Source: a virus. Taken from it: a stretch of DNA of 39,237 nt. The notes beneath the pieces were generated by a model. It ran no database searches. It saw nothing but the letters and a program-made list of their open reading frames with translations, and was not told the DNA's origin. Positions 8,227 through 16,774 of this stretch are shown here, piece by piece. A program made the position numbers and the translations under genes. Positions within the stretch are counted from its first letter, which is position 1, and every line of letters starts with the position of its first letter. The stretch covers positions 1 to 39,237 of IMG/VR virus record IMGVR_UViG_3300013131_002471, one strand, 5' to 3'.

Positions 8227-9554
8227 AACCATTTATAGTTATACAAGGACCTGTAGCTACTCGATCGGGCTATGGAAACCATACAAGAGATTTAGTGCTT
8301 AGTCTAATTAAAGCCGATAAGTATGATATACAAGTTATATCTCTACCATGGGGCAATACTCCTATGGATGCATTAAAATCTAATAATCCAGACCATATGG
8401 CTATTTCCAATGTAATAGCCCGACAGCCTATTAATAAACAACCAGATGTATTTATACAAGTGTCAGTACCAAACGAGTTTCAAGCTCCTGGTAAATTTAA
8501 CATAGGAATTACTGCTGGAATAGAAACTAATGCAGTCTCGCCCGAATGGATTGAAGGATGTAATCGCATGAACATGGTTATTACAACATCGGAACATTCT
8601 AAACAAGGTTTTATTAAACCAGTCTATGACGTATTAGATAAAAATACAAATCAAAAAGTAAAAGAACTTCGCTTGGAAAAACCTATCAAAGTTCTATTTG
8701 AAGGGCTTGACACTAACGTGTATAAACAGACTAAAGATATACATGAAACCGTTTTAAACGAACTGTCTGCCATCAAAGATACGTTCTGCTACTTGTTTGT
8801 CGGACATTGGTTAAAAGGAGATTTTGGAGCCGATCGTAAAGACGTTGCCATGACAATAAAAACATTTTGCGAGGCATTTAAAAATAAGTCGCCGCAAAAT
8901 CGTCCGGCATTGATTCTTAAGACTAGTCATGCTACTTTTAGTATAATGGATCGAGATGAAGTTATGAAAAAGATACAAGCTATCATTGCTCCTTATGGTA
9001 AAAATATACCTAACATATATGTACTGCATGGGGACTTGACAGATGAAGAAATGAATAGTTTGTATAATCATCCTAAGGTTAAAGCCATGATATCATTTAC
9101 ACATGGAGAAGGATATGGTAGGCCATTATTAGAATTTTCAGTGACAGGTAAACCTGTTATTGCTCCAAATTGGTCTGGTCATATTGATTTTCTTAAACAT
9201 GCAACATTGTTACCAGGCCAACTAACTAAGATACATCCATCAGCAGCAGATCAGTTTTTGTTAAAAGATACAGAATGGTTTACGGTAGATTATGGTTATG
9301 CTGCAATGGTATTACGTGATTGCGTAGATAACTATAAAACATATTTAGAAAAGGGGAAGCGTCAAGCTTATGTAGCACGTGAAGCCTTCAATTTAGATTT
9401 AATGGCTGATGAGTTTGTGGGTATTATAGATTCCGCATTGTCTTCAGTACCAACACAAGTACAACTTAATCTACCAAAATTAAATAAAGTAGGAGCACTT
9501 AATTCAGAGCCTCCAAAAATAACATTACCAACATTAAAAAAAGTAACAGTATGA
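8223..9554 (+). CDS. GT-B glycosyltransferase (GT4-like)
   Basis: A 443-residue GT-B protein. The N-terminus has a GPVATRSGYGNHTRDL segment like a glycogen-synthase-type nucleotide loop, and HGEGYGRPLLEFSVTGKPVI near residue 293 is the donor-binding motif of GT4 enzymes. The last 32 residues are a flexible tail carrying two copies of an LPxLxKV motif (LNLPKLNKV and ITLPTLKKV), the same motif that begins the preceding protein. The two genes overlap by ATGA and probably act as a pair. Donor and acceptor sugars cannot be deduced. Confidence 0.87.
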   Translation: MKPFIVIQGPVATRSGYGNHTRDLVLSLIKADKYDIQVISLPWGNTPMDALKSNNPDHMAISNVIARQPINKQPDVFIQVSVPNEFQAPGKFNIGITAGIETNAVSPEWIEGCNRMNMVITTSEHSKQGFIKPVYDVLDKNTNQKVKELRLEKPIKVLFEGLDTNVYKQTKDIHETVLNELSAIKDTFCYLFVGHWLKGDFGADRKDVAMTIKTFCEAFKNKSPQNRPALILKTSHATFSIMDRDEVMKKIQAIIAPYGKNIPNIYVLHGDLTDEEMNSLYNHPKVKAMISFTHGEGYGRPLLEFSVTGKPVIAPNWSGHIDFLKHATLLPGQLTKIHPSAADQFLLKDTEWFTVDYGYAAMVLRDCVDNYKTYLEKGKRQAYVAREAFNLDLMADEFVGIIDSALSSVPTQVQLNLPKLNKVGALNSEPPKITLPTLKKVTV

Positions 9555-10063
9555 CAGAAGAATTAAAAGCAGATTATGATGAAATTTCGCCAATTACAGG
9601 TAATCAATGTGTTATTATCGAAGTAGATGAATCATCAAATACTACTAGTTATGTATGCATGGAGTCAGGATACGTATCTAATTCAATGTTTGAAATAGGA
9701 TCAGCAGCGCAATTACAATACCACGAAACAATATCACAACTAATGCGCGATTTATCTAAAGAGGATAATGAACGTAAACTAATGTGGTATCCAGCATTTA
9801 TGCAAACACCTGCGGGAATGTTATATGTAGCTGGTGATACAATGGAGGATGCACATTGGGAAGTAGCTCCAGTAGTGTCAATATCTGAAGAAGATAAAGA
9901 AAAGTACCCAGTACTGGGTAAAGAAGGACGTTTTTACCAATCACGTGCAGCGACAGAATTGGCAGATAAATTTGATAGCCAAGACTTTGAAGCGGCCATG
10001 GGTAAATTGTTTGACTTAACAAATGCATTATATGACGATAAGTTACGCAATAACAGTTTGTAA
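9551..10063 (+). CDS. Conserved phage protein of unknown function
   Basis: A 170-residue acidic protein with no transmembrane segment. It carries CVIIEVDESSNTTSYVC and CMESGYVSN, a pattern I associate with a family of marine-phage hypothetical proteins, then WYPAFMQTPAGMLYVAGD. It lies between two glycosyltransferases, coupled to the first by ATGA, and its 3' end overlaps the next gene by 32 bp. Cysteines at the front might bind metal, but there is no clear ribbon motif. No function is proposed. Confidence 0.7.
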   Translation: MTEELKADYDEISPITGNQCVIIEVDESSNTTSYVCMESGYVSNSMFEIGSAAQLQYHETISQLMRDLSKEDNERKLMWYPAFMQTPAGMLYVAGDTMEDAHWEVAPVVSISEEDKEKYPVLGKEGRFYQSRAATELADKFDSQDFEAAMGKLFDLTNALYDDKLRNNSL

Positions 10064-10661
10064 TGAATTAGAGGAGATTAGGCGATTGCTTGATCTCCTT
10101 CTTTCTTCTAAACGACTGATAGATGAAATTGTTGTGTTAATGGATACGACAAAAGCTAGTGATGAATTAGTATCAACGTTACGACATTATGAAATGCATA
10201 ACATGGATCATCTAACGGTATGGGCGGCAGAGTTTCAAGGACATTTTGCTGATTGGAAAAACAAACTAACATCGTATTGTACGGGTGATTATATTTTTCA
10301 AATTGATGCCGATGAAATGCCATGTACTCCTATAATCGAATCATTACCATTTATTTTAGAATCTAATCCTGAATTAGATGTATTACTAGTCCCTAGAGTA
10401 AATACTGTTGAAGGATTAACACAGGAACATATACAAAAATGGGGATGGGCTGTTAACTCAGAAGGATGGGTAAATTGGCCGGATTGGCAATGGAGAATCT
10501 ATAAAAACTCTCCTGATATTAAATGGATAAACAAAGTACATGAACGGTTAGATGGTTTTAAAACTTATACTAACTTACCAATGGAAGAAGATTATTCTTT
10601 ATATCATCCAAAGACAATAGAAAGACAGGAACGTCAGAACAATTACTATAGTACATTATGA
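10032..10661 (+). CDS. GT2-family glycosyltransferase
   Basis: A 209-residue GT-A fold enzyme. It starts MTISYAITVCNELEEIRRLL, the classical first strand and helix of GT2 enzymes, and has FQIDADEMP with the metal-binding DxD. WINKVHERLDG toward the C-terminus is typical of GT2 proteins whose acceptor site is made of aromatic residues. The start at 10032 is preferred to one 9 bp upstream because it fits the family N-terminus. The gene overlaps the preceding one by 32 bp and the next by ATGA. Confidence 0.85.
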   Translation: MTISYAITVCNELEEIRRLLDLLLSSKRLIDEIVVLMDTTKASDELVSTLRHYEMHNMDHLTVWAAEFQGHFADWKNKLTSYCTGDYIFQIDADEMPCTPIIESLPFILESNPELDVLLVPRVNTVEGLTQEHIQKWGWAVNSEGWVNWPDWQWRIYKNSPDIKWINKVHERLDGFKTYTNLPMEEDYSLYHPKTIERQERQNNYYSTL

Positions 10662-11539
10662 TCAAAATCAAATTATACGAGTTAGATAAACATCGTAACG
10701 AATGTACATTCCGTCCATTTTTATATGCACAAAACAGTTTACGTGAAATTGGAATTGAATTTACAACAGGCGATTCATACGATTTTGCATGGATAGCACA
10801 GGCCAGCTTTCTTAATAAAAAAGTTTCATTAGACCAATCAGTAAACGACGGCTTAGAGTTTCTTTCAAGGATAACTGGCGATTATATGCTAATCGATGGT
10901 CAGGATTCTACTTCGTTAATAGGGTCATATGAAGTATTCAAGCAGTCTAAAGCATTGTTAATGTTAAAAAGTAGCTTGCTTAAAGATCGTAATTTATACA
11001 AACAAGGATGGCAGTTAGGAAGATATTATTGGGGGCCAGGTAATTATAAACTAGATGACTTTGATAGCTATTCCGATCGTATAGTATTGTCAGGTACCAA
11101 TTGGTTAATGACACATTGGGCCGGTATTCAACCGCAATGGCATAATATAACAAATAAATACAATGACGTATCTGCAATGTTTCAATATCCTACAAAGGAT
11201 ATGGTATATGAACATGGATATGAACAAAGTACACATTATGACTGTAATCGTAAAAACGTTATAGATATTATACAAGGCTTGCCATTTAATGTAGCTAAAC
11301 TAAATAATGGCGAGCGAGTACCTATTGAAGAATATTATAGAAGAACTACAGATTCTAAAATAATTTTAGCTCCATATGGTTACGGAGAAATGGCTCCTAG
11401 AGATATTGAAGCTGCTATGTTCGGTTCTATTTTAATTAAGCCTGATATGAGTTACATAGATACGGCGCCAAATATATTTGTACCAGATGAAACATATATT
11501 ACATGTAAGCACGATTTTAGTGATTTACGAGAAAAATAG
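10658..11539 (+). CDS. Glycosyltransferase-like protein, 3' end frameshifted
   Basis: A 293-residue product as read. Near residue 232, SKIILAPYGYGEMAPRDIEAA and FGSILIKPDMS resemble the C-terminal donor site of GT1/exostosin-like glycosyltransferases, where a SKI-APFG-GE--RD-EA pattern precedes IKPDMS. The frame stops at TAG 11537-11539 after GAA AAA. If reading steps back one base in the A5 run (11532-11536), it continues for 47 codons to a TGA at 11677-11679 that overlaps the next start as ATGA, as at many junctions here. The intact protein would have 340 residues. This could be a recent mutation, a sequence error or programmed slippage. Confidence 0.8.
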   Translation: MIKIKLYELDKHRNECTFRPFLYAQNSLREIGIEFTTGDSYDFAWIAQASFLNKKVSLDQSVNDGLEFLSRITGDYMLIDGQDSTSLIGSYEVFKQSKALLMLKSSLLKDRNLYKQGWQLGRYYWGPGNYKLDDFDSYSDRIVLSGTNWLMTHWAGIQPQWHNITNKYNDVSAMFQYPTKDMVYEHGYEQSTHYDCNRKNVIDIIQGLPFNVAKLNNGERVPIEEYYRRTTDSKIILAPYGYGEMAPRDIEAAMFGSILIKPDMSYIDTAPNIFVPDETYITCKHDFSDLREK

Positions 11540-11679
11540 AACTAGTATTAGGAAATTATCAAAATTATCAATATATTATTGACAATGCTAGAAGAAAGAT
11601 TGAAGACGTTATGAATCCTACTAATGTAGCAATTCACTTATATGAAGTTTTTAAAAATTTACAACAAGTTACAGTATGA
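11536..11679 (+). other. Frame -1 continuation of the preceding glycosyltransferase
   Basis: An open stretch of 47 codons in the -1 frame, joined to the upstream gene at the A5 run. It reads IELVLGNYQNYQYIIDNARR, then a helical end that finishes NLQQVTV. The first residues are the natural sequel to DFSDLREK of the upstream frame, since related transferases end with a helix after this point. It has no ribosome site or convincing start codon of its own. Confidence 0.75.
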
Positions 11680-12347
11680 CAAATATCGATAAAATATTTT
11701 GTATTAATTTAGATTCTAGACCAGATCGATGGGACGAGAGTTTAAAAGAGTTTAAAAAGATAGGTATTGAAAATAAAGTAGAGCGTTTTTCAGCTATTAA
11801 TATTCAACCAGGTATTATTGGATGTACTAAATCTCATTATGAATGTATTAAACTAGCAAAAGAATGTGGTTACAATCAAATTCTAATTTTAGAAGATGAT
11901 GTATCTTTTAAAGATGATGCATTAATTATCTTAGATAATACTTTAAAACAACTAAATAAACATGGTATTAAATTTGAATTATTATATTTAGGGGCAAATT
12001 TATATCCTAAAAATAACGTATTGATAGATAGTAACTTAGCTTTATTAAAAGCTGCAAAAACTACACATGCATATGTAATCGACTCTAGTATATTTGATAT
12101 AATTATAGATTATTATAGTACGTGCAATTGGGACGATGGATATGAATGGAACTCTCAAAATCCTGATCGAAAAAATATCGATATTTATTACTTACATTAT
12201 ATACAATCGCGCGGACGTAGTTACGGAGTATATCCTAGTATTGCCGAACAACGTATTAGTTATAGCGATTTGATACATACTACTAACTATTATAATTTAC
12301 ATAATTCATATAATAATATTTTAGAAAATTCAAATGAAAAAAATTAA
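11676..12347 (+). CDS. GT25-family glycosyltransferase
   Basis: A 223-residue protein with the marks of family GT25 (lipooligosaccharide galactosyltransferase type): FCINLDSRPDRW at the N-terminus, GCTKSHYECIKLAKECGY, and ILILEDDVSF holding the acidic metal-binding residues. Members usually transfer galactose or glucose in LPS cores. The start overlaps the preceding frame's stop as ATGA. The gene is richer in A and T than the two GT-B genes at the start of the block. Its 3' end overlaps the next gene by 14 bp. Confidence 0.88.
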   Translation: MTNIDKIFCINLDSRPDRWDESLKEFKKIGIENKVERFSAINIQPGIIGCTKSHYECIKLAKECGYNQILILEDDVSFKDDALIILDNTLKQLNKHGIKFELLYLGANLYPKNNVLIDSNLALLKAAKTTHAYVIDSSIFDIIIDYYSTCNWDDGYEWNSQNPDRKNIDIYYLHYIQSRGRSYGVYPSIAEQRISYSDLIHTTNYYNLHNSYNNILENSNEKN

Positions 12348-13224
12348 ACTTAAATTAAAAGATACCGCACTTACAACTTGTTTTTATAGCGGTAATACGT
12401 CAATGTATCGTACGATTCCGCCTGGCCATACATTTCCTCCCATAATAACCGAATCAAAAATTATGGAATGGGACTGGAACGTGTCTAATAACGAAGAATT
12501 AGTATTTTATACAGACTCGTATATTCCATATCCAGAAGCCGGTCATAAAAAACGTGTAGCATGGTTAATTGAGCCATATTGTAAACAACCTCATCATTAT
12601 GATTGGATTTCTAAAAATAATCATCTATATGATTATGTATTAACATTTGAAAAGTTTTTGTTAGATCGTGGCGAAAATTTTATATACTATCCGTATGGTG
12701 GATGTTGGATAGAACATGAAAATAGGACAATTAATCATGATAAAACAAATTTAGTTTCTATCATAGCGTCTGGTAAACGTAAAGTAGCAGATCATTTTAA
12801 ACGTCATGAGATAATTGCAAAACATTCAAATATCATCGATGTAATGGGTATGGGATACAAGCCAATTGGAGCTATTAGCGAAGGACTAACAAATTATATG
12901 TTTCACATTGCAATGGAAAATCAACGACAAGATTTTTATTTTACAGAAAAATTAATTAATCCATTAATGACAGGCACTGTACCAATATATTACGGAATGC
13001 CTAGTATAGGCGAATATTTTGACACTCGCGGTATGATTATTTTTAATGATATAAATGAAATAGGTAATATATTAAATAGTTTAAATATTGAATTGTATAA
13101 ATCTATGTTACCATACATAGAAGAAAATTTTAAACGAGCGCATCAGTATGTTTTAGCTGAGGATAATTTCTTTGAAAAAATTATGAAACTATTAAATATG
13201 GATAATGTACATGGATCGATTTAA
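12334..13224 (+). CDS. GT10-like fucosyltransferase
   Basis: A 296-residue protein whose C-terminal half carries the alpha-1,3-fucosyltransferase motif: FHIAMEN, then YFTEKLINPLMTGTVPIYYG, then a P-x-I-x-x-YF segment. This is the GDP-binding region of family GT10 (Helicobacter FutA and animal Lewis enzymes). The N-terminal half is less typical, so the acceptor may be unusual. It would move L-fucose or a related 6-deoxy sugar from a GDP donor. No GDP-fucose synthesis genes (gmd, fcl) are seen in the window, so the donor would come from the host or elsewhere in the phage. It overlaps both neighbours. Confidence 0.85.
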   Translation: MKKIKLKLKDTALTTCFYSGNTSMYRTIPPGHTFPPIITESKIMEWDWNVSNNEELVFYTDSYIPYPEAGHKKRVAWLIEPYCKQPHHYDWISKNNHLYDYVLTFEKFLLDRGENFIYYPYGGCWIEHENRTINHDKTNLVSIIASGKRKVADHFKRHEIIAKHSNIIDVMGMGYKPIGAISEGLTNYMFHIAMENQRQDFYFTEKLINPLMTGTVPIYYGMPSIGEYFDTRGMIIFNDINEIGNILNSLNIELYKSMLPYIEENFKRAHQYVLAEDNFFEKIMKLLNMDNVHGSI

Positions 13225-14032
13225 GGAAGATTCACTTAGATTTGGTTATGTAGACGATAATTTAAATTTAGTCGTAACTCATGATTCAGGATTTTTTAGT
13301 TGTTGTACTGTACGATTACGTAAAATTATTTTTTATTATAATAAATACGGTAAAATACCTATAGTGAATTCATCGGCCCAGTGGTCGAAATATAAAGATC
13401 GTGATGAGGATATAACACATATTTTATTTGATACGGCTGATATAGATTTTAAAAATATACATAAAATTAAATTTAGTTTAGATACAAGAGAAGATCAGTT
13501 TAGCGATTACTCAAAAATAAATTTTAATGACATATCATTTTTTATAAAAAAATACTTTAAAGTATCTAATTATATCGATGATATTGAAAAACAAATTCTT
13601 AATAAATACAAAATTGATGTTAATAAAACTATTGCTATATGTTATCGTGGGAGTGATAAACGTACAGAAACTGAAGTGCCTAGCTATGATGAAATGATCG
13701 ATCGTATACATTACATAAAGCGACAGAATCCAGACCATTCTATTTTGCTACAAACAGATGAAATTGAATTTTTAAATACGATACGATCTCATATACCTGA
13801 TATTATATTAATCGATGAAACCTTTAAGGTTACATGTAATAGCAGAGCAGTACAGTTTTATATACCTGCAGGGCAACGACTTACAAATGCTATGATATTT
13901 TTAGCTGTTATGCAAATTTTAAGTAAATGTAATCATGTTATACTTAATAGTGGTAATGTCGGATTGTGGATTTGTTTATTCAGAAATAGTACGTACAATA
14001 TATCACAGTATCTAAATAATACTTGGTTATAA
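13205..14032 (+). CDS. Fucosyltransferase-like protein (NodZ/FUT8 type fold, tentative)
   Basis: A 275-residue protein. IAICYRGSDKRTETEVPSYD near residue 140 recalls the conserved arginine loop (H-R-xD-K) of alpha-1,2/alpha-1,6 and O-fucosyltransferases. It is followed by SILLQTDEIEF, like their FL-TDD strand, and later HVILNSGNVGLWICLFR, like the S--S-FS-lA end of these enzymes. It directly follows the GT10-like gene with a 20-bp overlap. An ATG at 13211 is an alternative start. The fold assignment is by motif pattern and could be wrong; a glycosyltransferase of some kind is likely from context. Confidence 0.55.
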   Translation: MYMDRFKEDSLRFGYVDDNLNLVVTHDSGFFSCCTVRLRKIIFYYNKYGKIPIVNSSAQWSKYKDRDEDITHILFDTADIDFKNIHKIKFSLDTREDQFSDYSKINFNDISFFIKKYFKVSNYIDDIEKQILNKYKIDVNKTIAICYRGSDKRTETEVPSYDEMIDRIHYIKRQNPDHSILLQTDEIEFLNTIRSHIPDIILIDETFKVTCNSRAVQFYIPAGQRLTNAMIFLAVMQILSKCNHVILNSGNVGLWICLFRNSTYNISQYLNNTWL

Positions 14033-14053
14033 TAAAAAAAAGGATAAAAGAAT

Positions 14054-14635
14054 ATGAAAATGAAAATAATTTATAATGATGTTAACAAAACAGATTTATC
14101 ATCGTTAGTTTCTTTAATTACGCGGGAAATTCATAAATCACAAATTATTGGTAATGCAGGTAAAGAACATTATAAACTATTAGGATATATGAGTTTACAA
14201 TGTAACAATGCTAAAATTGTAGAATTAGGTACACATAATGGTACTAGTAGTACTGCCATGTCTATCAACGCAACTAATCATATACGTACATATGATGTAG
14301 TTGATATATATTCTATTAAAAAACAGCCTGACAATGTTACACGTATAATTGGTAATATTTTTAATATAAACGAACAGCATCATTTATTAGAAGCTGATTT
14401 TATATTTTTAGATACCGCACATTTAGGAGATTTTGAAATGCAGGTATATAAATATTTGCTAGATAATCAATATAAAGGATTTATTATATATGATGATATT
14501 CATTTTAACAGTCCGATGAAAAAGTTCTGGCAATCAGTATCTGATAATTTAAAAATTGATATATCATCCATCGGACATGAGACGGGTACTGGCATAATAG
14601 ATTTTGATAATAATATTGAGATTATAAATGAATAA
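14054..14635 (+). CDS. Class I SAM-dependent methyltransferase (TylF/Methyltransf_24-like)
   Basis: A 193-residue Rossmann methyltransferase. KIVELGTHNGTSSTAM (about 54-69) is the SAM-binding motif I, and ADFIFLDTAHLGDFEMQVYK with FIIYDDIH fits the metal-binding acidic strands of O-methyltransferases such as TylF that act on sugars. It starts after AAAAGGATAAAAGAAT, one of the clearer ribosome sites in the block, and a 21-bp gap separates it from the gene before. It would cap or decorate a sugar. Its 3' end overlaps the next gene by 8 bp. Confidence 0.78.
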   Translation: MKMKIIYNDVNKTDLSSLVSLITREIHKSQIIGNAGKEHYKLLGYMSLQCNNAKIVELGTHNGTSSTAMSINATNHIRTYDVVDIYSIKKQPDNVTRIIGNIFNINEQHHLLEADFIFLDTAHLGDFEMQVYKYLLDNQYKGFIIYDDIHFNSPMKKFWQSVSDNLKIDISSIGHETGTGIIDFDNNIEIINE

Positions 14636-15416
14636 CTTTTCATATAATGAATATAGTTGTATATTAAACCGAATACAAGAACATATACCGATCAAAACGT
14701 TTGATGAAATAAACAAAGAGTCTATACGATACTGTGTTATACGGCACGATGTAGAATATTCTATAGAGCGTGCACATGCTTTAGCAAAAGTAGAATCAGA
14801 ATTAAATGTCAAATCTACATATGTTTTTCAAATTTGTAATAATAACTATAATCCGTTTTCTCATAAAAATCGTAAGTTGATACATGAAATTTATAAATTA
14901 GGTCATGATATCGGAGTACATGTACATTTAGGAAATTTCGATGAACTAAACGATAATGTCGAAAATTATATAATTAAACAAGCACAAATATTATCATTAG
15001 CATTAGATTATCCTGTAAATAAATTTTCTATACATAGGCCATTAAAGAGGCATATTGAACATGCGATACATATTCCAGGTTATATTAACATGAGTGATGT
15101 TAACTTTTTTACATATACAGACCAATTTAACATATATAATTTACCAGTAACATATCTAGCAGATTCAAATCATACATGGAAATATGGCCATCCGATGGAG
15201 ATTGATTTTTCTAAAATATCTAAACTTCAACTAAACTGTCATCCATTTAGTTGGACAGAAAAAGGTTTGGATAATTGGAATAATTTTAATATATTGACAA
15301 TAGAAAAACAGATAGAAGCATTAGATTCTATTAACGAAGAAATAAAAACATATCCTAAGGAATTATATAATGAATTTAAACGAAATTTATCAACTAATCG
15401 ATCAGATACCGAATAA
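14628..15416 (+). CDS. Polysaccharide deacetylase-like (NodB/CE4 fold)
   Basis: A 262-residue protein with the NodB-type pattern. VIRHDVEYSIERA (38-50) matches motif 1, RHDVDxSxxxA, with the second Asp changed to Glu43. LGHDIGVHVH (91-100) holds the metal-ligand histidines of motif 2. SIHRP (134-138) matches motif 3, and LNCHPFSW matches the late histidine motif. The family removes N- or O-acetyl groups from glycans with a divalent metal. The D-to-E change may alter activity or substrate. It lies between two methyltransferases and overlaps both. Confidence 0.75.
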   Translation: MNNFSYNEYSCILNRIQEHIPIKTFDEINKESIRYCVIRHDVEYSIERAHALAKVESELNVKSTYVFQICNNNYNPFSHKNRKLIHEIYKLGHDIGVHVHLGNFDELNDNVENYIIKQAQILSLALDYPVNKFSIHRPLKRHIEHAIHIPGYINMSDVNFFTYTDQFNIYNLPVTYLADSNHTWKYGHPMEIDFSKISKLQLNCHPFSWTEKGLDNWNNFNILTIEKQIEALDSINEEIKTYPKELYNEFKRNLSTNRSDTE

Positions 15417-15945
15417 AGATGTTGCTAAATATACAACATCAAAGAAGTTTAAGCAAGATCTTGCGAAATATTTTTTAAAAAATAAATACGCTTCGGTTAT
15501 CGAGTTTGGAAGTTGCCAGGGTAATTCTTCAATTGTATTTTCATATCTATTTGATCAAGTACTTGGATTAGAATATGATATGAAAAATATTGATATATCA
15601 ACATCTAGATGTAGTGCCCGTGATAATGTAAAGTTTTTATATTTTGACGTATATTCAGATTGGAAAATTTTACCGTCTGCCGATGTATTAAATTTGGATG
15701 CTATGCATGATACTAATGGAGTGTTATATATGATTAAAAATGCTGTACAATATTATCCAGATGCTATAATCATTATGGACGATTACGGCCATGAAGATAA
15801 TGTAATTAAACCTATAATCGATGCTTATATCGATAATCAATCAATTGAAGTTATACAATGGATAGGAGAAGATAAAGGTTTTATAGCATCAAATGGTAAA
15901 ACTTTTATCGATAAAGAAGGTCTTATTTTTAAATTCAAATTATGA
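15370..15945 (+). CDS. Class I SAM-dependent methyltransferase
   Basis: A 191-residue protein with VIEFGSCQGNSSIVFSYLF (43-61) as SAM motif I, an acidic second strand (LGLEYDM), ADVLNLDAMHD at motif IV and AIIIMDDYGHE later. The pattern is close to the methyltransferase at 14054, and the two may be distant paralogues. The 47-bp overlap with the preceding gene is longer than usual here, but the start is the only ATG that leaves the N-terminal helix complete. The substrate is unknown and is presumably a sugar hydroxyl or amino group. Confidence 0.72.
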   Translation: MNLNEIYQLIDQIPNKDVAKYTTSKKFKQDLAKYFLKNKYASVIEFGSCQGNSSIVFSYLFDQVLGLEYDMKNIDISTSRCSARDNVKFLYFDVYSDWKILPSADVLNLDAMHDTNGVLYMIKNAVQYYPDAIIIMDDYGHEDNVIKPIIDAYIDNQSIEVIQWIGEDKGFIASNGKTFIDKEGLIFKFKL

Positions 15946-15979
15946 AAAAAACTATTAATTATTTTGATACGGCTAATAT

Positions 15980-16771
15980 ATGAAAGTTGCTTATTTAATG
16001 AATGGATTAATAGGTGGATTATCTGGCAGAAATCATGAACAACGTGATTTAAATGTGCGATCTGAGATTATTAGATATTGCGCAGCTACACATGATAAGT
16101 TAAAACATGACGATGTTGATATAGATTATTTTATCTTCTCATGGGAGCCAGAGCTGTTAAATACATATGTGCAGTGTTATCAACCAAAACGTATTGAATG
16201 TGTACCACAAGTTAATTTTAACATGCCCGATCATTATACTCAGCATGCCTCAAATGCTAGAATACAAGCACATTATTCTAGATGGTATGGAGCTAAAAAA
16301 GTAATGCAACTATTAATAGATTATATTGGGTCTACTAATACAGTATATGATTTGATAATTAATGCTAGATTAGATTTATGTTATCAAAATCAAATTAATT
16401 TAACAACATTTGATTTACGTAAGTTTCATATAAGTTGCCCCGTTAATGCACCAAACTATAATTGGCCAAAAAATATCGAAATGATTGATCATTTTTTTGC
16501 ATCGTCAATTGATATTATGAAACCATTTTTATTTTTATTCGATGAGTTAAATGAATATACAAAGCCAGATCAGTGCCCGCGGTGGAATTTAATTTCTAAT
16601 CACTTTCTATCAGTCTGGCATCTAAGAAAAATAAATTTATTATATGAAAATGTTATTAAAGAATCTATAAATACTAACGATAGTGTATATGATAGTACTA
16701 CTGATTATCATATATTCAGATATAAAAAATTAACATTGGAACAATTAATAGAAATCAATAAAAAAATATAA
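15980..16771 (+). CDS. Putative glycosyltransferase-like protein
   Basis: A 263-residue protein beginning MKVAYLMNGLIGGL. In the middle, VYDLIINARLDLCY resembles the Y-x-x-(I/V)-x-x-R-x-D segment of a group of poorly described transferases in capsule and phage glycan clusters. HFFASSIDIM follows, as the acceptor-side strand does in that group. There is no DxD of the GT2 type. The gene begins after a 34-bp gap, longer than most in the block, and ends 3 bp before the fusion gene. Function is inferred mainly from neighbours. Confidence 0.55.
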   Translation: MKVAYLMNGLIGGLSGRNHEQRDLNVRSEIIRYCAATHDKLKHDDVDIDYFIFSWEPELLNTYVQCYQPKRIECVPQVNFNMPDHYTQHASNARIQAHYSRWYGAKKVMQLLIDYIGSTNTVYDLIINARLDLCYQNQINLTTFDLRKFHISCPVNAPNYNWPKNIEMIDHFFASSIDIMKPFLFLFDELNEYTKPDQCPRWNLISNHFLSVWHLRKINLLYENVIKESINTNDSVYDSTTDYHIFRYKKLTLEQLIEINKKI

Positions 16772-16774
16772 TAT

